Shown here: positions 19,314-28,869 of the stretch, piece by piece
Numbering within the stretch: the first letter of the stretch is position 1
Layout: the number at the start of each line of letters is the position of its first letter
DNA from: Fontimonas thermophila
GTDB lineage: Bacteria > Pseudomonadota > Gammaproteobacteria > Nevskiales > Nevskiaceae
Direction: 5' to 3'
Assembly: GCF_900113085.1 (NCBI RefSeq)
Contig: NZ_FOOC01000011.1
Location: 1-64,000, forward strand
DNA length: 64,000 nucleotides
Notes under the pieces: generated by a model
The model's input: only the letters and a program-made list of their open reading frames with translations
Told to the model about the DNA's origin: nothing
Database searches by the model: none
Position numbers and translations under genes: made by a program

Positions 19314-20225
19314 TCAGAGCAGACCAACGACCACGTAGTGATCGACGAGCAGCAGCGTAAAAATCCCCATCAGATAGACGATCGAGTAACCGAACGTACG
19401 CATCGGCAAACCCGGAACGGGGCGCCATTTCAGGCGCACGGCATAGCCCAGGAAAATGCCGCCGAGCACCAGCGCACCCACCAGATACAGCCAGCCCGAC
19501 ATCCCGGTGGCAAACGGCAGTAAGGTCACCGCCACCAGCAGAATCGTGTACAGCAGCACCTGGGTGCGGGTGAACTCGATGCCGTGGGTCACCGGCAACA
19601 TCGGGATGTCAGCCTTGGCGTAGTCGTCGCAGCGGTCGATGGCCAGGGCCCAGAAATGCGGCGGAGTCCAGACGAAAATGATTGCGAACAAAACCAGCGC
19701 ATGGGCGTGTACCTCACCGGTTGCTGCCGCCCAGCCCAGCACCGGCGGCGCAGCACCGGCGGCGCCGCCGATGACGATGTTCTGCGGCGTCGCCCGTTTG
19801 AGATATAGGGTGTAAACCCCGGCATAGCCGATCAGCGTCAGCTGCGTCAGCACCGCGGTCAGCGGATTGACCAGAAACCACAGAATCGCAAAGCCCGCCA
19901 GGCCGATGACCGTGGCGAACGCGATGGACTCCGTCATCGTCAGCCGACCAGTGACCAGCGGACGCCCACAGGTGCGCGCCATCCGCGCATCGATGTTGCG
20001 GTCGATGATCTGGTTGACCGCAGCGGCCGAGGCCGCCTGCAGCGCGATGCCGAGCGTGCCCCAGACCAGCGCGGACAGCGGCGGCAGCCCCGGCACGGCC
20101 AGAAACATGCCGACGACGGCCGTGAACACGATCAGCATGACCACCCGCGGCTTGCACAGCTCGTAGTACTCCTGCGCCCGCATGCGCAGACCCATCGTGC
20201 GCAGACCCTCCGCGACGACCGCCAT
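19314..20225 (-). CDS. ctaB: Protoheme IX farnesyltransferase (heme O synthase)
   Basis: 303 residues from ATG 20225. A UbiA-superfamily membrane prenyltransferase with several helices and the Asp-rich motif [20 protein letters not shown], plus a second loop [21 protein letters not shown]. It adds a farnesyl group to heme B to make heme O for the aa3 oxidase. Start choice: ATG 20225 lies one base after the ctaA stop (TGAG ATG), giving [13 protein letters not shown]; an alternative is MRAQEYY at 20183. Upstream open sequence to 20390 overlaps ctaA and is not conserved. It is the last gene of the minus-strand oxidase cluster. Confidence 0.95.
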   Translation of the reverse strand: MAVVAEGLRTMGLRMRAQEYYELCKPRVVMLIVFTAVVGMFLAVPGLPPLSALVWGTLGIALQAASAAAVNQIIDRNIDARMARTCGRPLVTGRLTMTESIAFATVIGLAGFAILWFLVNPLTAVLTQLTLIGYAGVYTLYLKRATPQNIVIGGAAGAAPPVLGWAAATGEVHAHALVLFAIIFVWTPPHFWALAIDRCDDYAKADIPMLPVTHGIEFTRTQVLLYTILLVAVTLLPFATGMSGWLYLVGALVLGGIFLGYAVRLKWRPVPGLPMRTFGYSIVYLMGIFTLLLVDHYVVVGLL

Positions 20226-20226
20226 C

Positions 20227-21297
20227 TCAGGTGCGCCTCCAGACCGCGTGGTTGAGTACCACCAATGTGGCCAATAGTAACGCCGCGCCGGCATTGTGGG
20301 CGGCGGCGACCAGTAGCGGGAACTGGAACACAACGACACTGATTCCGATCGCGACCTGCAGGCCCAGCGCCGCGATGACGGCAATCCCAAAACTCCGCCA
20401 GCGGCCCTGCTGCGCGCGCAGCAGGCACAAACCCAGTCCGGTGAGCAACACGGTCACCACCAGCGCGCCGACACGGTGGAAATGATGGATCGTGACCCGC
20501 GCGCGGGCATCGAGGATGCCGTACTCGTAATTGATGCCCAGACCGTGCCACAGGGTAAAGGCGGTCTTGACATCGGTTGGCGGCCAGAATGAGCCATGAC
20601 AGGTCGGAAAATCGGGACAGGCGAGCGCGGCGTAGTTGGTGCTGGTCCAGCCGCCGAGAAAGATCTGGACGATGACGGCGATCAGCGCAACTGCGGCGAA
20701 TCCGCGCAGCCACCGCGGCGCCCGATCGACCGCATGCGCCGCGCAAACGCCGTTGCCCCCCCGCTGCAGCTCGACGGCCAGATGCCGTTCGCTGCGATAC
20801 TCACGCGAGACGTGAACCGGCGCCGATGGGCGCGACGACAGATACAGCCACAACAGCAGGGCCAGCGTCGTCATGCCGCCGAGCAGATGCGCCGTGACCA
20901 CGAGCGGCTTGAGCTGCCAGGTCACGGTCCACATCCCGAGTATGCCCTGGAACACTACCAGCGCCACCAGCACCCAAGGCAATACGCGCGGCGCGCCGGC
21001 CTCGCGCAAGCGCCGCGACATCAGCGCCAGGGCGATGATCAGCACGCCCAGCGACGATGCGAGGTAGCGGTGGATCATCTCCTTCCACGCCTTGGGTGCC
21101 TCGACCGGGCGCTGCGGGAATCGCGCCTCCGCCTTGGCGATCTCATGCTCGGTATCCGGCACCGTCAGATGCCCATAACAACCGGGCCAGTCCGGACAGC
21201 CGAGACCGGCATCGGAAAGACGCACGTATGCGCCAAAAACGACGACGCAAAAACACAAGGCCAGCGTCAGCAGATTGATACGGCGGAACCAGAGCAT
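20227..21297 (-). CDS. ctaA: Heme A synthase (COX15/CtaA)
   Basis: About 356 residues with eight membrane helices in two four-helix halves. Conserved His-bearing segments include [36 protein letters not shown] with [10 protein letters not shown], and [13 protein letters not shown]. The Cys pairs [12 protein letters not shown] and [12 protein letters not shown], one per half, are typical of CtaA. The enzyme oxidises the heme O methyl group to formyl, giving heme A. ATG 21297 ([10 protein letters not shown]) is preferred; a longer frame to 21366 would read through a terminator-like hairpin at 21329-21356. ctaB follows one base downstream. Confidence 0.94.
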   Translation of the reverse strand: MLWFRRINLLTLALCFCVVVFGAYVRLSDAGLGCPDWPGCYGHLTVPDTEHEIAKAEARFPQRPVEAPKAWKEMIHRYLASSLGVLIIALALMSRRLREAGAPRVLPWVLVALVVFQGILGMWTVTWQLKPLVVTAHLLGGMTTLALLLWLYLSSRPSAPVHVSREYRSERHLAVELQRGGNGVCAAHAVDRAPRWLRGFAAVALIAVIVQIFLGGWTSTNYAALACPDFPTCHGSFWPPTDVKTAFTLWHGLGINYEYGILDARARVTIHHFHRVGALVVTVLLTGLGLCLLRAQQGRWRSFGIAVIAALGLQVAIGISVVVFQFPLLVAAAHNAGAALLLATLVVLNHAVWRRT

Positions 21298-21321
21298 CGC
21301 TAGGAAGATCGCGCGGCGGAC

Positions 21322-21356
21322 AAGAAAAGCGGAGACGGTCCATGACCCGTCTCCGC
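21322..21356 (-). terminator. Strong terminator/attenuator hairpin between the SCO-like gene and ctaA
   Basis: A perfect 10-bp stem (GCGGAGACGG at 21329-21338, CCGTCTCCGC at 21347-21356) with an 8-base loop is followed on the minus strand by TTTTCTT (21328-21322). It lies 63 bases beyond the SCO-like gene stop and only 24 bases before the ctaA start, leaving no room for a promoter between it and ctaA. Confidence 0.85.
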
Positions 21357-21419
21357 AAGCGTTCATTTTAGCCCAGCAAGGCGTAGTCCGCGGCGTCGGC
21401 GCAACCGTTGCGCCGTGGT

Positions 21420-22010
21420 TCAGCCGATCTGCGAGAAGCGCAACAGGCGCTTGATATCGCGCAAAATGCCCTTGGACTCGGCATTCCCCGGATACACCAT
21501 CAGCCAGTTGCCAAGGGGGTCGACCAGATACAGCGCCTGGGGATCATGTCCACCGAAAAACCGCCGGTAATCCTGCGCCGGCGTATCGGCGTAGTACCGC
21601 AGGTCCGGATGCTCCGGCGCGAGCACGGCCCTGGCCCGCTCCAGGGCCGCGCCATCCGGCGCGATGTAAACCCGCTGCACGCGCATGCGTTTTTCGTTAA
21701 GCAGGGTGCGAATCTGGCGGATCTGATAAAGCTTATCGGCGCACTGCGCATCGCAGTTCTCGGCGCCGAGGTAGATGAAACTCCACTTGCCGTGCAGCGC
21801 AGTACCGCCGGCATCCGCGCCGTCTGCGTCGAGCAGGGGCGCTGCCGGCAGCATCCGCGCCGGGACGATAAGCTCCCCGTAATTCGTATATGTCTGCGGC
21901 TGCCACTGCGGAAAAACGAAATACAGCAGCACCGCCGCCAGCAGCGGGGCGAAAAACAGCACGGCCAGCAGCAGCAACTGCAGCCGGCCACGACGCAGCA
22001 CATCGGTCAT
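21420..22010 (-). CDS. SCO1/SenC-like cytochrome oxidase assembly protein
   Basis: 196 residues from ATG 22010, whose first bases overlap the SURF1 stop (ATGA). One N-terminal membrane helix (about 10-35) anchors a periplasmic thioredoxin-like domain. That domain has GKWSFIYLGAENCDAQCADKL (shown here in part), with a Cys-X3-Cys pair like the copper-binding pair of SCO proteins, a later VYIAPDG and YLVDPLGNWLMVYP. SCO-type proteins deliver copper to, or reduce, the CuA centre of subunit II. Sequence is divergent from classical SCO1, so the family name is given with moderate confidence; the position between SURF1 and ctaA supports the oxidase role. Confidence 0.82.
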   Translation of the reverse strand: MTDVLRRGRLQLLLLAVLFFAPLLAAVLLYFVFPQWQPQTYTNYGELIVPARMLPAAPLLDADGADAGGTALHGKWSFIYLGAENCDAQCADKLYQIRQIRTLLNEKRMRVQRVYIAPDGAALERARAVLAPEHPDLRYYADTPAQDYRRFFGGHDPQALYLVDPLGNWLMVYPGNAESKGILRDIKRLLRFSQIG

Positions 22011-22723
22011 GTCGGTCGGGGACGAAAGCTGAATTTGACGAAAATCACCAGCAGCACGAGGGTAAAGGCAAACCACTGGGCGGCGTAGGCATAGTGCTTA
22101 TTCGGCGACAGCTCGGGCGTACCCGTCCAGTCACGCACGAAACCGCCCGGCAGATCAGCGTCCATCAGCAGGATGCCGCTTGCGGTCGACTCGCCGTAGA
22201 TGCAGCGCAGATCATCGACGGTCGGATACTGCACGATCCGCGGCCACGGACCGCCGGCGCAGTTATCGGTCTGCACCCGCAGACCCGGTTCGGGCGGCGC
22301 CCGCCAGTAACCCTTGACCGTGACCTCCCCCTGCGGCACGGGCAAGGCGGGCAGCTGGCTGCGGTCACCACCGGCCGGAATCCAGCCGCGATCGACGACG
22401 ACGATACCCCCATGCACCAAGATCAACGGCGTCCACACACGATACCCCGGAATGTGATCGTGGCTCTGGTTGTCGAGCAGCAATTGCCGGTCGGCGTCGA
22501 AGTGGCCGCGCGCCAGGGCGCGTTCGATCACGCCCGCTTCCGCCCAGCCGCCGGCTGTCAGTTCGCGCGGCGTCTGGCTATCGGCCGCACGGTAACGCGC
22601 AAGCAGCTCCGCCTTTTCGAACCCACGCTGGATCTGCCAGATGCCGAGCCCCACCATCGTCCCGCCCAAGACCAGCACGAGGATCACAGCCCACCACCGT
22701 GGCCGAAAGATTTTTTGCCCCAT
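22007..22723 (-). CDS. SURF1 family cytochrome oxidase biogenesis protein
   Basis: 238 residues with the classic SURF1 layout: an N-terminal membrane helix (about 10-30, ending GLGIWQIQRGFEKAELL), a periplasmic domain with GYRVWTPLIL and VVVDRGWIPAG, and a C-terminal helix preceded by NKHYAYAAQWFAFTLVLL. SURF1 helps insert heme A into subunit I. It is translationally coupled to the SCO-like gene (ATGA overlap). Its start at 22723 faces the small plus-strand DUF2909 gene. Confidence 0.95.
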   Translation of the reverse strand: MGQKIFRPRWWAVILVLVLGGTMVGLGIWQIQRGFEKAELLARYRAADSQTPRELTAGGWAEAGVIERALARGHFDADRQLLLDNQSHDHIPGYRVWTPLILVHGGIVVVDRGWIPAGGDRSQLPALPVPQGEVTVKGYWRAPPEPGLRVQTDNCAGGPWPRIVQYPTVDDLRCIYGESTASGILLMDADLPGGFVRDWTGTPELSPNKHYAYAAQWFAFTLVLLVIFVKFSFRPRPT

Positions 22724-22833
22724 CGCTCGTCCCCTTCATCACCCTCTGGCCGCGGCCGTCGGCAATCGAGCGCCGCACCGCCGCCATCGATTTGGCATAT
22801 GATGCCCGCATTTGCTCTGCCTGTAACGCGGAC

Positions 22834-23085
22834 GTGCTCGTAAAAGCCATCATCATCGGGCTGTTGCTCGCCATCGTGACCTCGCTGCTGACGAGCATGG
22901 TTTTCCTGGTGCGCGACCGCAGCGACCAGCGGCGCACACTCACCGGCCTTAAAATCCGCGTCGCCCTGTCGATCACATTGCTGGTTTTCGTCGTGCTCGC
23001 CTGGCGCGAAGGCTGGATACAGCCGCACGGCCTGGTCCGAACACCGCCGCCGACGTCATCGCCTGCGCCGTCCCCGGCGCCGTAA
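22834..23085 (+). CDS. DUF2909 family twin-helix membrane protein
   Basis: 83 residues starting at GTG 22834 (M/V-LVKAIIIGLLLAIVTSLLTSM). Two membrane helices (about 3-24 and 48-66) are separated by a basic loop RDRSDQRRTLTGLKIRVALS, and the end GWIQPHG is typical. DUF2909 proteins are found almost only beside cytochrome oxidase genes of proteobacteria; their exact role is not known to me. It is the only plus-strand gene inside the cluster, convergent with ctaE. The frame stays open back to 22699, but that part lacks conserved features and overlaps SURF1. Confidence 0.85.
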   Translation: MLVKAIIIGLLLAIVTSLLTSMVFLVRDRSDQRRTLTGLKIRVALSITLLVFVVLAWREGWIQPHGLVRTPPPTSSPAPSPAP

Positions 23086-23093
23086 AAGCCAAA

Positions 23094-23111
23094 GGGCGGC
23101 TGGTGCCGCCC
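23094..23111. terminator. Bidirectional hairpin between DUF2909 gene and ctaE
   Basis: A perfect 7-bp GC stem (GGGCGGC / GCCGCCC) with loop TGGT lies between the convergent genes. On the minus strand it is followed by TTTGGCTTTT, so it serves ctaE best; on the plus strand the following bases are only weakly T-rich. Confidence 0.65.
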
Positions 23112-23165
23112 CTCGCTCTTCAGCCTGCTGCCACGGCCCAGGGTGCCGGTCAGCGAGCAGACCTT

Positions 23166-24044
23166 CTACAGCCAATAGACGACGATAAACAAGCCGATCC
23201 AGACGACATCGACGAAGTGCCAGTACCAGGCCACGCCCTCGAACCCGAAATGGGCATCGGGCTTGAAATGCCCGGCCATCAGGCGCAGCGTGATGACGAT
23301 CAGCATGATCGTCCCCAGCGTCACGTGCATACCGTGAAAGCCGGTCAACATGAAGAAAGTCGAACCGTAGATTCCCGAATGCAGCGTCAGGTTCAGCTCG
23401 GTATACGCATGGATGTACTCCTCCGCCTGGAGGAAGAGGAAGGAGACGCCCAAGGCCACCGTCGCCCACATCCACAGAATGCAAGCCAGACGCTTGTTCT
23501 CCTTGAGCGCGTGATGCGCCATCGTAATCGTGAATCCAGAGGTGAGCAGGATGATCGTGTTGAGCAGCGGCACGCCAAACGCCGGGATCGTCTCGAACTC
23601 CCCCCCCAGATTGGCCGGACCGTTGGACGGCCACACTGCCTCGAAGCCGGGCCATAGCGTCAGATGGGTCGCGAGCTTGGAGCCCTCGCCCCCCAGCCAC
23701 GGCAGCGACAGGCTGCGCGCGTAAAACAGTGCGCCGAAGAAGGCCCCGAAGAACATCACCTCGGAGAAAATGAACCAGGACATCCCCCAGCGGTAGGTGC
23801 GATCCACCTGTGCGCTGTAGAGCCCGCCCTCGCTTTCACGGGCGATGCCACGGAACCAGCGGAAGATGATGTAGATCGAAAGGGCGACGCCGATCCAGAT
23901 CGGCAGCGGACCGATGTGCGCGCCTTCGAGATAAGCGCCGACACCGATGATGGTCGCGACCAGACCCACGGTGAGCACGAACGGCCAGGCGCTGGGCGCA
24001 GGTACGTAGTAGCGTTGCGTATGAGGGGCGGCAGTGCTCGCCAT
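23166..24044 (-). CDS. ctaE: Cytochrome c oxidase subunit III
   Basis: 292 residues with seven predicted helices. Family signatures: the N-terminal RYYVPAPSAWPF, WFIFSEVMFFGAFFGALFYAR, the loop Glu in LFLQAEEYIHA, and TGFHGMHVTLGTIML followed by GVAWYWHFVDVVWIGLFIVVYW (in part). Subunit III stabilises subunit I and helps proton uptake in heme-copper oxidases. It follows ctaG by 12 bases on the minus strand and ends at a GC hairpin. Confidence 0.97.
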   Translation of the reverse strand: MASTAAPHTQRYYVPAPSAWPFVLTVGLVATIIGVGAYLEGAHIGPLPIWIGVALSIYIIFRWFRGIARESEGGLYSAQVDRTYRWGMSWFIFSEVMFFGAFFGALFYARSLSLPWLGGEGSKLATHLTLWPGFEAVWPSNGPANLGGEFETIPAFGVPLLNTIILLTSGFTITMAHHALKENKRLACILWMWATVALGVSFLFLQAEEYIHAYTELNLTLHSGIYGSTFFMLTGFHGMHVTLGTIMLIVITLRLMAGHFKPDAHFGFEGVAWYWHFVDVVWIGLFIVVYWL

Positions 24045-24056
24045 TTTTCAAGCTCC

Positions 24057-24602
24057 TTAAGTTCCTCGGTTCTGCTGCATCGCGACGTCGGTCACGTCAA
24101 AGAAGGTGTACGACAGCGTGACGCGGTCAACGTAGGCCGGCAGCTCGGGATCGAGCATGAACACAACCGGCATGCGCTTCTCCTCGCCCGCCTTGAACGT
24201 CTGATTGTTGAAACAAAAGCACTCGGTCTTGCGCAGATGTTTGGCGGCGTCCCACGGCGCCACCTGCGGAACCGCCTGGGCGACCAGATCGTGCCCTTCA
24301 GTATTGGTCGCGTAAAAATTGACCGTATACAACTGCCCGGGGTGCACGTCGATCGATGCCTGCTCGGCGCGGAACTTCCACGGCCGGCCGCCGTTGACCG
24401 TGGTCACGAACTCAACGGTCACGGTACGGCTGCGATCGACCTCGACCGTGCCGACGCGGGCTGCGGTCGTCGCCACCTTGCCGTTGATGCCGAACGCATC
24501 GCAGAGCATGTTGTACAACGGCACCAAGGCATAACCGAAGCCGAACATGCCGGCGGTGACCAGCACCAATCGCAGCGCATGACGGCGAGGGTTCGAATTC
24601 AT
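24057..24602 (-). CDS. ctaG: Cytochrome c oxidase assembly protein CtaG/Cox11
   Basis: 181 residues: one N-terminal membrane helix followed by a periplasmic immunoglobulin-like domain. The copper-binding motif KTECFCFNNQTF is intact, as is the N-terminal FGYALVPLYNMLCDAFGING. CtaG inserts copper into the CuB site of subunit I. Its ATG at 24602 overlaps the stop of a 42-residue gene upstream (ATGA), so the two are coupled. Confidence 0.97.
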   Translation of the reverse strand: MNSNPRRHALRLVLVTAGMFGFGYALVPLYNMLCDAFGINGKVATTAARVGTVEVDRSRTVTVEFVTTVNGGRPWKFRAEQASIDVHPGQLYTVNFYATNTEGHDLVAQAVPQVAPWDAAKHLRKTECFCFNNQTFKAGEEKRMPVVFMLDPELPAYVDRVTLSYTFFDVTDVAMQQNRGT

Positions 24603-24727
24603 GGCCTGTGCACCACCGACCAGACGAACCAGCCCAGAATCGCCGCTGCGAGTGCGAGATGCAGCACAAACAACACCAGGTTGCGCCGTCTGCGCTGCCG
24701 GTCTTGATCGACGCGGGGCGAATCCAT
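24599..24727 (-). CDS. Small single-helix membrane protein of the oxidase cluster
   Basis: 42 residues: a basic N-terminus (MDSPRVDQDRQRRRR), one helix (NLVLFVLHLALAAAILGWFV) and a short tail. The ATG at 24727 lies 13 bases after the ctaD stop and its TGA overlaps the ctaG ATG. Proteins of this size and layout (cytochrome oxidase small assembly proteins) are often found between ctaD and ctaG in proteobacteria and easily missed because of length. The coupling and topology support a real gene that helps oxidase assembly (inference). Confidence 0.8.
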   Translation of the reverse strand: MDSPRVDQDRQRRRRNLVLFVLHLALAAAILGWFVWSVVHRP

Positions 24728-24740
24728 GCGCCTGACGACC

Positions 24741-26399
24741 TCAGGCCAGCTTGTGCCCATCGAGGGCGTCGGTCTTGTCGTGCACCGCGGTCAGCTCCGC
24801 CTCGGTGACCTGCGGCGGATCCTCGAAGGTGTGGTACGGCGCCGGGCTCGGCACGGTCCACTCCAGACCGTGGGCGCCTTCCCATACCCGCGCCGGAAGC
24901 CCCTGCTTGCGCCCGAACCAGCCGTAGCAGCAGGCCAGGATGTTGATGATGAAAATGAACTGTGCGGCGAAGAAACCGAATGCACCGATCGAGGAAATCA
25001 CGTTCCAGTCGGTGAACTGCACCGCGTAATCCGGCACACGGCGCTGCATCCCGGCCAGGCCCGCGAAGTGCTGGGGGAAGAAGGTCAGATTGATGAAGAT
25101 CGCCGACAGCCAGAAATGGACCTTGCCCCAGAATTCGTTGTACATGCGACCGGTCCACTTCGGGATCCAGTAGTACACGGCCGCGATGATCGAAAACACC
25201 GCGCCCGGCACCAGCACGTAATGGAAGTGCGCAACGACAAAATACGTGTCGTGATACTGGAAGTCCACCGGCGTGATGGCAAGCATCAGGCCGGAGAAAC
25301 CGCCAATCGTGAACAGGAAGACGAAGCCGAGCGCGAACAGCATTGGCGTCTCGAAGGTCATCGACCCCTTCCACATCGTCGCGACCCAGTTGAAGACCTT
25401 CACGCCGGTGGGCACCGCAATCAGCATCGTCGCGAACATGAAGAACAGCTCGCCGGCCAGCGGCATGCCGACCGTGAACATGTGGTGTGCCCAGACGATG
25501 AAGCTCAAGAACGCGATCGACGCCGTGGCATAGACCATCGAGTCGTAGCCGAACAGGGCCTTGCGCGCAAAGGTCGGGATGATCGTGCTGACGATGCCGA
25601 ACGCCGGCAGGATCATGATGTACACCTCGGGATGCCCGAAGAACCAGAAGATGTGCTGGAACAGCACCGGATCACCCCCACCGGATGCCGTGAAGAACGA
25701 GGTGCCGAAATACTTGTCGGTGAGCAGCATCGTCACCGCGCCGGCGAGCACCGGCATCACCGCGATCAGCAGGTAGGCGGTGATCAGCCAGGTCCAGACG
25801 AACAGCGGCATCTTCAGCAGGGTCATGCCCGGCGCGCGCATGTTCAGGATCGTGACGACGACGTTGATCGCGCCGGTGATCGACGAGATACCCATCAGGT
25901 GCACGGCGAAGATCAGGAACGGGAAGGCCTCGCCGGTCTGCAGCACCAGCGGCGGATACATGGTCCAGCCGCCGGCCGGCGCGCCGCCGTCCATGAACAG
26001 CGTCGACAGCAGCAGGCCGAAGGCGAACGGCAGGATCCAGAAGCCCCAGTTGTTGACACGCGGCAGCGCCAGGTCGGAGCAGCCGATCATCATCGGCACC
26101 ATCCAGTTGGCGAGGCCGACGAAGGCCGGCATGACGCCACCGAAGATCATCACCAGCGCGTGCATCGTCGTCATCTGGTTGAAGAACTCCGGCTGCACAA
26201 ACTGCAGTCCGGGCACGAACAGCTCGGCGCGGATCACCAGCGACATCAGGCCGCCGATGAAGAACATCGTGAACGCGAAGAACAGGTACAGCGTTCCGAG
26301 ATCCTTGTGATTGGTCGTCTTGATCCAGCGCATGATCCCCTTCTCGGGACCGTGATGATCGTCGTGCGCGTGATCGGCGTGGGTGTCGTGGTGAGCCAT
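24741..26399 (-). CDS. ctaD: Cytochrome c oxidase subunit I
   Basis: 552 residues, twelve or more helices. Catalytic features: [16 protein letters not shown] with a heme-a His, [16 protein letters not shown] with a CuB His and the cross-linked Tyr, [10 protein letters not shown] with the two further CuB His, and [11 protein letters not shown] with the heme a3/a His pair. The H-E-V-Y motif marks an A-type heme-copper oxidase that reduces O2 and pumps protons. The His/Asp-rich N-terminus ([17 protein letters not shown]) is common in this group. It follows ctaC by 38 bases. Confidence 0.98.
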   Translation of the reverse strand: MAHHDTHADHAHDDHHGPEKGIMRWIKTTNHKDLGTLYLFFAFTMFFIGGLMSLVIRAELFVPGLQFVQPEFFNQMTTMHALVMIFGGVMPAFVGLANWMVPMMIGCSDLALPRVNNWGFWILPFAFGLLLSTLFMDGGAPAGGWTMYPPLVLQTGEAFPFLIFAVHLMGISSITGAINVVVTILNMRAPGMTLLKMPLFVWTWLITAYLLIAVMPVLAGAVTMLLTDKYFGTSFFTASGGGDPVLFQHIFWFFGHPEVYIMILPAFGIVSTIIPTFARKALFGYDSMVYATASIAFLSFIVWAHHMFTVGMPLAGELFFMFATMLIAVPTGVKVFNWVATMWKGSMTFETPMLFALGFVFLFTIGGFSGLMLAITPVDFQYHDTYFVVAHFHYVLVPGAVFSIIAAVYYWIPKWTGRMYNEFWGKVHFWLSAIFINLTFFPQHFAGLAGMQRRVPDYAVQFTDWNVISSIGAFGFFAAQFIFIINILACCYGWFGRKQGLPARVWEGAHGLEWTVPSPAPYHTFEDPPQVTEAELTAVHDKTDALDGHKLA

Positions 26400-26437
26400 G
26401 GCGGAACTCCGGAAATCTTCTTTGAAGCAGGCTGCTC

Positions 26438-27676
26438 TTAGCGCTGGGCGGCGACCTGGGCCGGCTGGACGACGCCGCCGCTGTTACCCCAAGAGTTGCG
26501 GGTATAGGTGACGACGGCGGCGATGTCGGCGTCGGAGAGCTGCTTGAACGGCGGCATCAGGTTCTTGCCGACGAGCACCTGCTTGATTTGCGCATCGGCC
26601 GGGCCTTTGATCACGGGGCTGCCGATCAGCGACGGGAAATTCGGCGGCAGGCCCTGGCCGGTGGCCTGGTGGCAGGCCATGCAATTGGCCTTGTAAACGG
26701 CCTCGCCCTGCTTCATCAGCTCGTCCTTGGACAGCGCCTTGGCGGCGGCCGGCGCCGCTTCGGCAGCGGCAAGCTGCTGCGCCGGCGCGGCCGGGGCGGC
26801 GGCGGGCGCATCGGCCGGCACGTCGGTGGCGGTCGCGGCCGGAGCAGCGGCGACGGTCTCGCCCTTCTGCTGCGCGAGCCAGCTCTTGTACTCGTCCTCG
26901 GTCACGGCCTTGAGCACGATCGGCATGTAGCCATGGTCACGGCCGCAAAGCTCGGCGCAGACGCCGCGGTAGGTGCCCGGCTGATCGATCTTGGTCCAGA
27001 CCTCGTTGACGTAGCCCGGGATCGCGTCCTTCTTGACCGCGATTTCCGGCACCCACCAGGCGTGGATGACGTCGTTGGACGTGATCAGGAAGCGGATTTT
27101 CTTGCCGACCGGCACGACCAGCGGGTTGTCGACGTCGACGAGATAGTTGGGCACCGTGTTGACGTCGACGCCGGAGTTGAGCTGGCGCGCCTTGTTGGAT
27201 TCGGCCGACAGCGTCGAGAAGAAGCTGACGTTCTCGCCCAGGTAGTCGTAGTGCCACTTCCACTGATAGCCCGTGATCTTGATGCTCATGTCGGAGTTGC
27301 GCGTGTCCTCCATCTTGATGAGCGTCGCCGCGGCCGGGACCGCGATCGCGATCAGGATCAGGAATGGAATCGTCGTCCAGATGATCTCGACGGTGGTCGA
27401 TTCGTGGAAATCCGCCGGCTTGGGGTTCTTGGAGCGGCGATGGAAGATGATCGAGTAGATCATCGCTCCGAAGACGATCACGCCGATGACGACGCAGACC
27501 CAGAAGATCGCCATGTGCAGATGGAAGACCTCGCGGCTGATCTCGGTGACCCCCACCGGCACGTTGTACCCGCCACTGGTCTCCGTATATGCCTGCGCGG
27601 TCAGTGCGGCCAGCCCCAATCCAGCGCCCGCCGCCCGCTCGGCCAGCCACTTCGCACGCAAACCCCGTCTCGACAT
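26438..27676 (-). CDS. ctaC: Cytochrome c oxidase subunit II with fused cytochrome c domain
   Basis: 412 residues from ATG 27676, which has GGAG nine bases upstream. Signal peptide (1-29), two membrane helices (about 52-75 and 95-120), then a cupredoxin domain with CuA ligands His205, Cys240, Cys244, His248 and Met251 ([12 protein letters not shown]). An Ala/Pro-rich linker (275-313) leads to a class I cytochrome c domain with heme motif CMACH (332-336) and axial Met374 (NLMPPF). The fused cytochrome makes this a caa3-type oxidase. The DUF2244 gene upstream overlaps by one base (TGATG). Confidence 0.97.
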   Translation of the reverse strand: MSRRGLRAKWLAERAAGAGLGLAALTAQAYTETSGGYNVPVGVTEISREVFHLHMAIFWVCVVIGVIVFGAMIYSIIFHRRSKNPKPADFHESTTVEIIWTTIPFLILIAIAVPAAATLIKMEDTRNSDMSIKITGYQWKWHYDYLGENVSFFSTLSAESNKARQLNSGVDVNTVPNYLVDVDNPLVVPVGKKIRFLITSNDVIHAWWVPEIAVKKDAIPGYVNEVWTKIDQPGTYRGVCAELCGRDHGYMPIVLKAVTEDEYKSWLAQQKGETVAAAPAATATDVPADAPAAAPAAPAQQLAAAEAAPAAAKALSKDELMKQGEAVYKANCMACHQATGQGLPPNFPSLIGSPVIKGPADAQIKQVLVGKNLMPPFKQLSDADIAAVVTYTRNSWGNSGGVVQPAQVAAQR

Positions 27677-28239
27677 CAGCGATCTCCAAAAGACAACCCG
27701 TGCGCGGACCCAAGGTCCGCTGCCGCCGGTGCCGGGCACCAGGCAGGCGTCAGCAACTGTTTCAGGCGGGCCGCGAGGCCAGCCCGCTCCTCATCCGTCA
27801 GGCAGGCGGCGATACGCACACGCTGCCCGGCACAGCTCAACACCAGGCGCGTCGCATCGTGCCGATGCGCTCCGGGCTCGAGCAGCACACGGGTCAATCC
27901 GCGTGTCAGCTCGACGACCGCGGTGGCCCCCGAGCCGACGCGCCCGTATTCGACGCGCAGGACATGCGGAGTGATCACCAGCACTTCGCGATCCGCGTTG
28001 CGGCGCACCGACACGTAAACCGCCGCGCCGAGCGCCGCCAGCTCCAGGCCGGTGAACGGCAGCACGAGCCACAGCCCGTGCCAGGCCATCACTGCGGCGA
28101 TCCCCAGGCCGAGCGCGGCACTCAGACCCATGAACAGCCATGCCTGGCGCGCACTCAGCGACGCGTTGGGACTGATCACGATCCGTGTCTCGACGGACTC
28201 TGCGACAGGGGATTTCGAAGCCGCGGAATTGTAGTGCAT
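27676..28239 (-). CDS. DUF2244 family membrane protein
   Basis: 187 residues from ATG 28239. A cytoplasmic N-terminus with VISPNASLSARQAW (typical start of DUF2244) is followed by two close membrane helices (about 40-85) and a soluble C-terminal part containing the strand motif HVLRVEYG. The function of DUF2244 is unknown, but the family is recurrently the first gene of ctaC operons in proteobacteria. The stop overlaps the ctaC start, so it is translated with the oxidase. Divergent from msrB across 126 bases. Confidence 0.85.
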   Translation of the reverse strand: MHYNSAASKSPVAESVETRIVISPNASLSARQAWLFMGLSAALGLGIAAVMAWHGLWLVLPFTGLELAALGAAVYVSVRRNADREVLVITPHVLRVEYGRVGSGATAVVELTRGLTRVLLEPGAHRHDATRLVLSCAGQRVRIAACLTDEERAGLAARLKQLLTPAWCPAPAAADLGSAHGLSFGDR

Positions 28240-28365
28240 AAGTCGGCGGAAAAAAATCGTGTGCGGGCCGCTCGGCCGACATGCTACGCCGATCCGGCCG
28301 GATCCGGCAGTCCAGCGGAACTCCCTTGCCACGGACGGCGTCCAAGCATCGAGCCCCGCAACGAC

Positions 28366-28869
28366 ATGGTCATGCATCGACGGCCCCTGCTACAGGCCTT
28401 GTCCGCCCTCCTCGCCACACCGGTGATGCTGCGTGTGCATGCCCAAGAAACCATCGGCACCCTGGGACACACGCCGGCGTACTGGCGGCCGTACTTAAGC
28501 GAGGCCGCCGGGCGTGTGCTGTTCGAGGAAGACACCGAACCACCGTTCAGCAGCCCGCTCAACGGCGAGAAACGCGCCGGCACCTACGTCTGCGCCGCCT
28601 GCCATCAACCCTTGTTCAGCTCGCAAACCAAGTTCGACAGCGGGACCGGCTGGCCCAGCTTCTGGGCCACACTTCCCAACGCCGTCGGCACCCGGCCCGA
28701 CCGGCGGCTGTGGATCGAGCGCACCGAGTATCACTGCCGCCGCTGCGGCGGCCACCAAGGTCATGTCTTCGACGACGGGCCACCGCCGACCGGCCTGCGT
28801 TACTGCAACAACGGCCTGGCGCTGCGCTTCGTACCTCTCGGCGAGAAGCTGCCGGAGCTGCGCGGATGA
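28366..28869 (+). CDS. msrB: Exported peptide-methionine (R)-S-oxide reductase
   Basis: 167 residues from ATG 28366. The N-terminus MHRRPLLQALSALLATPVM is an export signal with a twin-Arg look, cut near HAQ. The MsrB fold shows zinc Cys pairs CAAC and CRRC, FDSGTGWPSFW, the His of GGHQGHVFDDGP and the catalytic Cys in RYCNNGLALRF. It reduces the R epimer of methionine sulfoxide. msrA overlaps by four bases, so both stereoisomers are repaired by one exported pair. Neighbouring cytochrome oxidase genes suggest protection of periplasmic proteins from oxidants (inference). Confidence 0.94.
   Translation: MVMHRRPLLQALSALLATPVMLRVHAQETIGTLGHTPAYWRPYLSEAAGRVLFEEDTEPPFSSPLNGEKRAGTYVCAACHQPLFSSQTKFDSGTGWPSFWATLPNAVGTRPDRRLWIERTEYHCRRCGGHQGHVFDDGPPPTGLRYCNNGLALRFVPLGEKLPELRG

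Noticed and set aside
24726-26441. Long plus-strand frame opposite ctaD
   Set aside because: The translation is an Arg/His/Glu-rich low-complexity chain with no motifs; ctaD on the other strand is certain.
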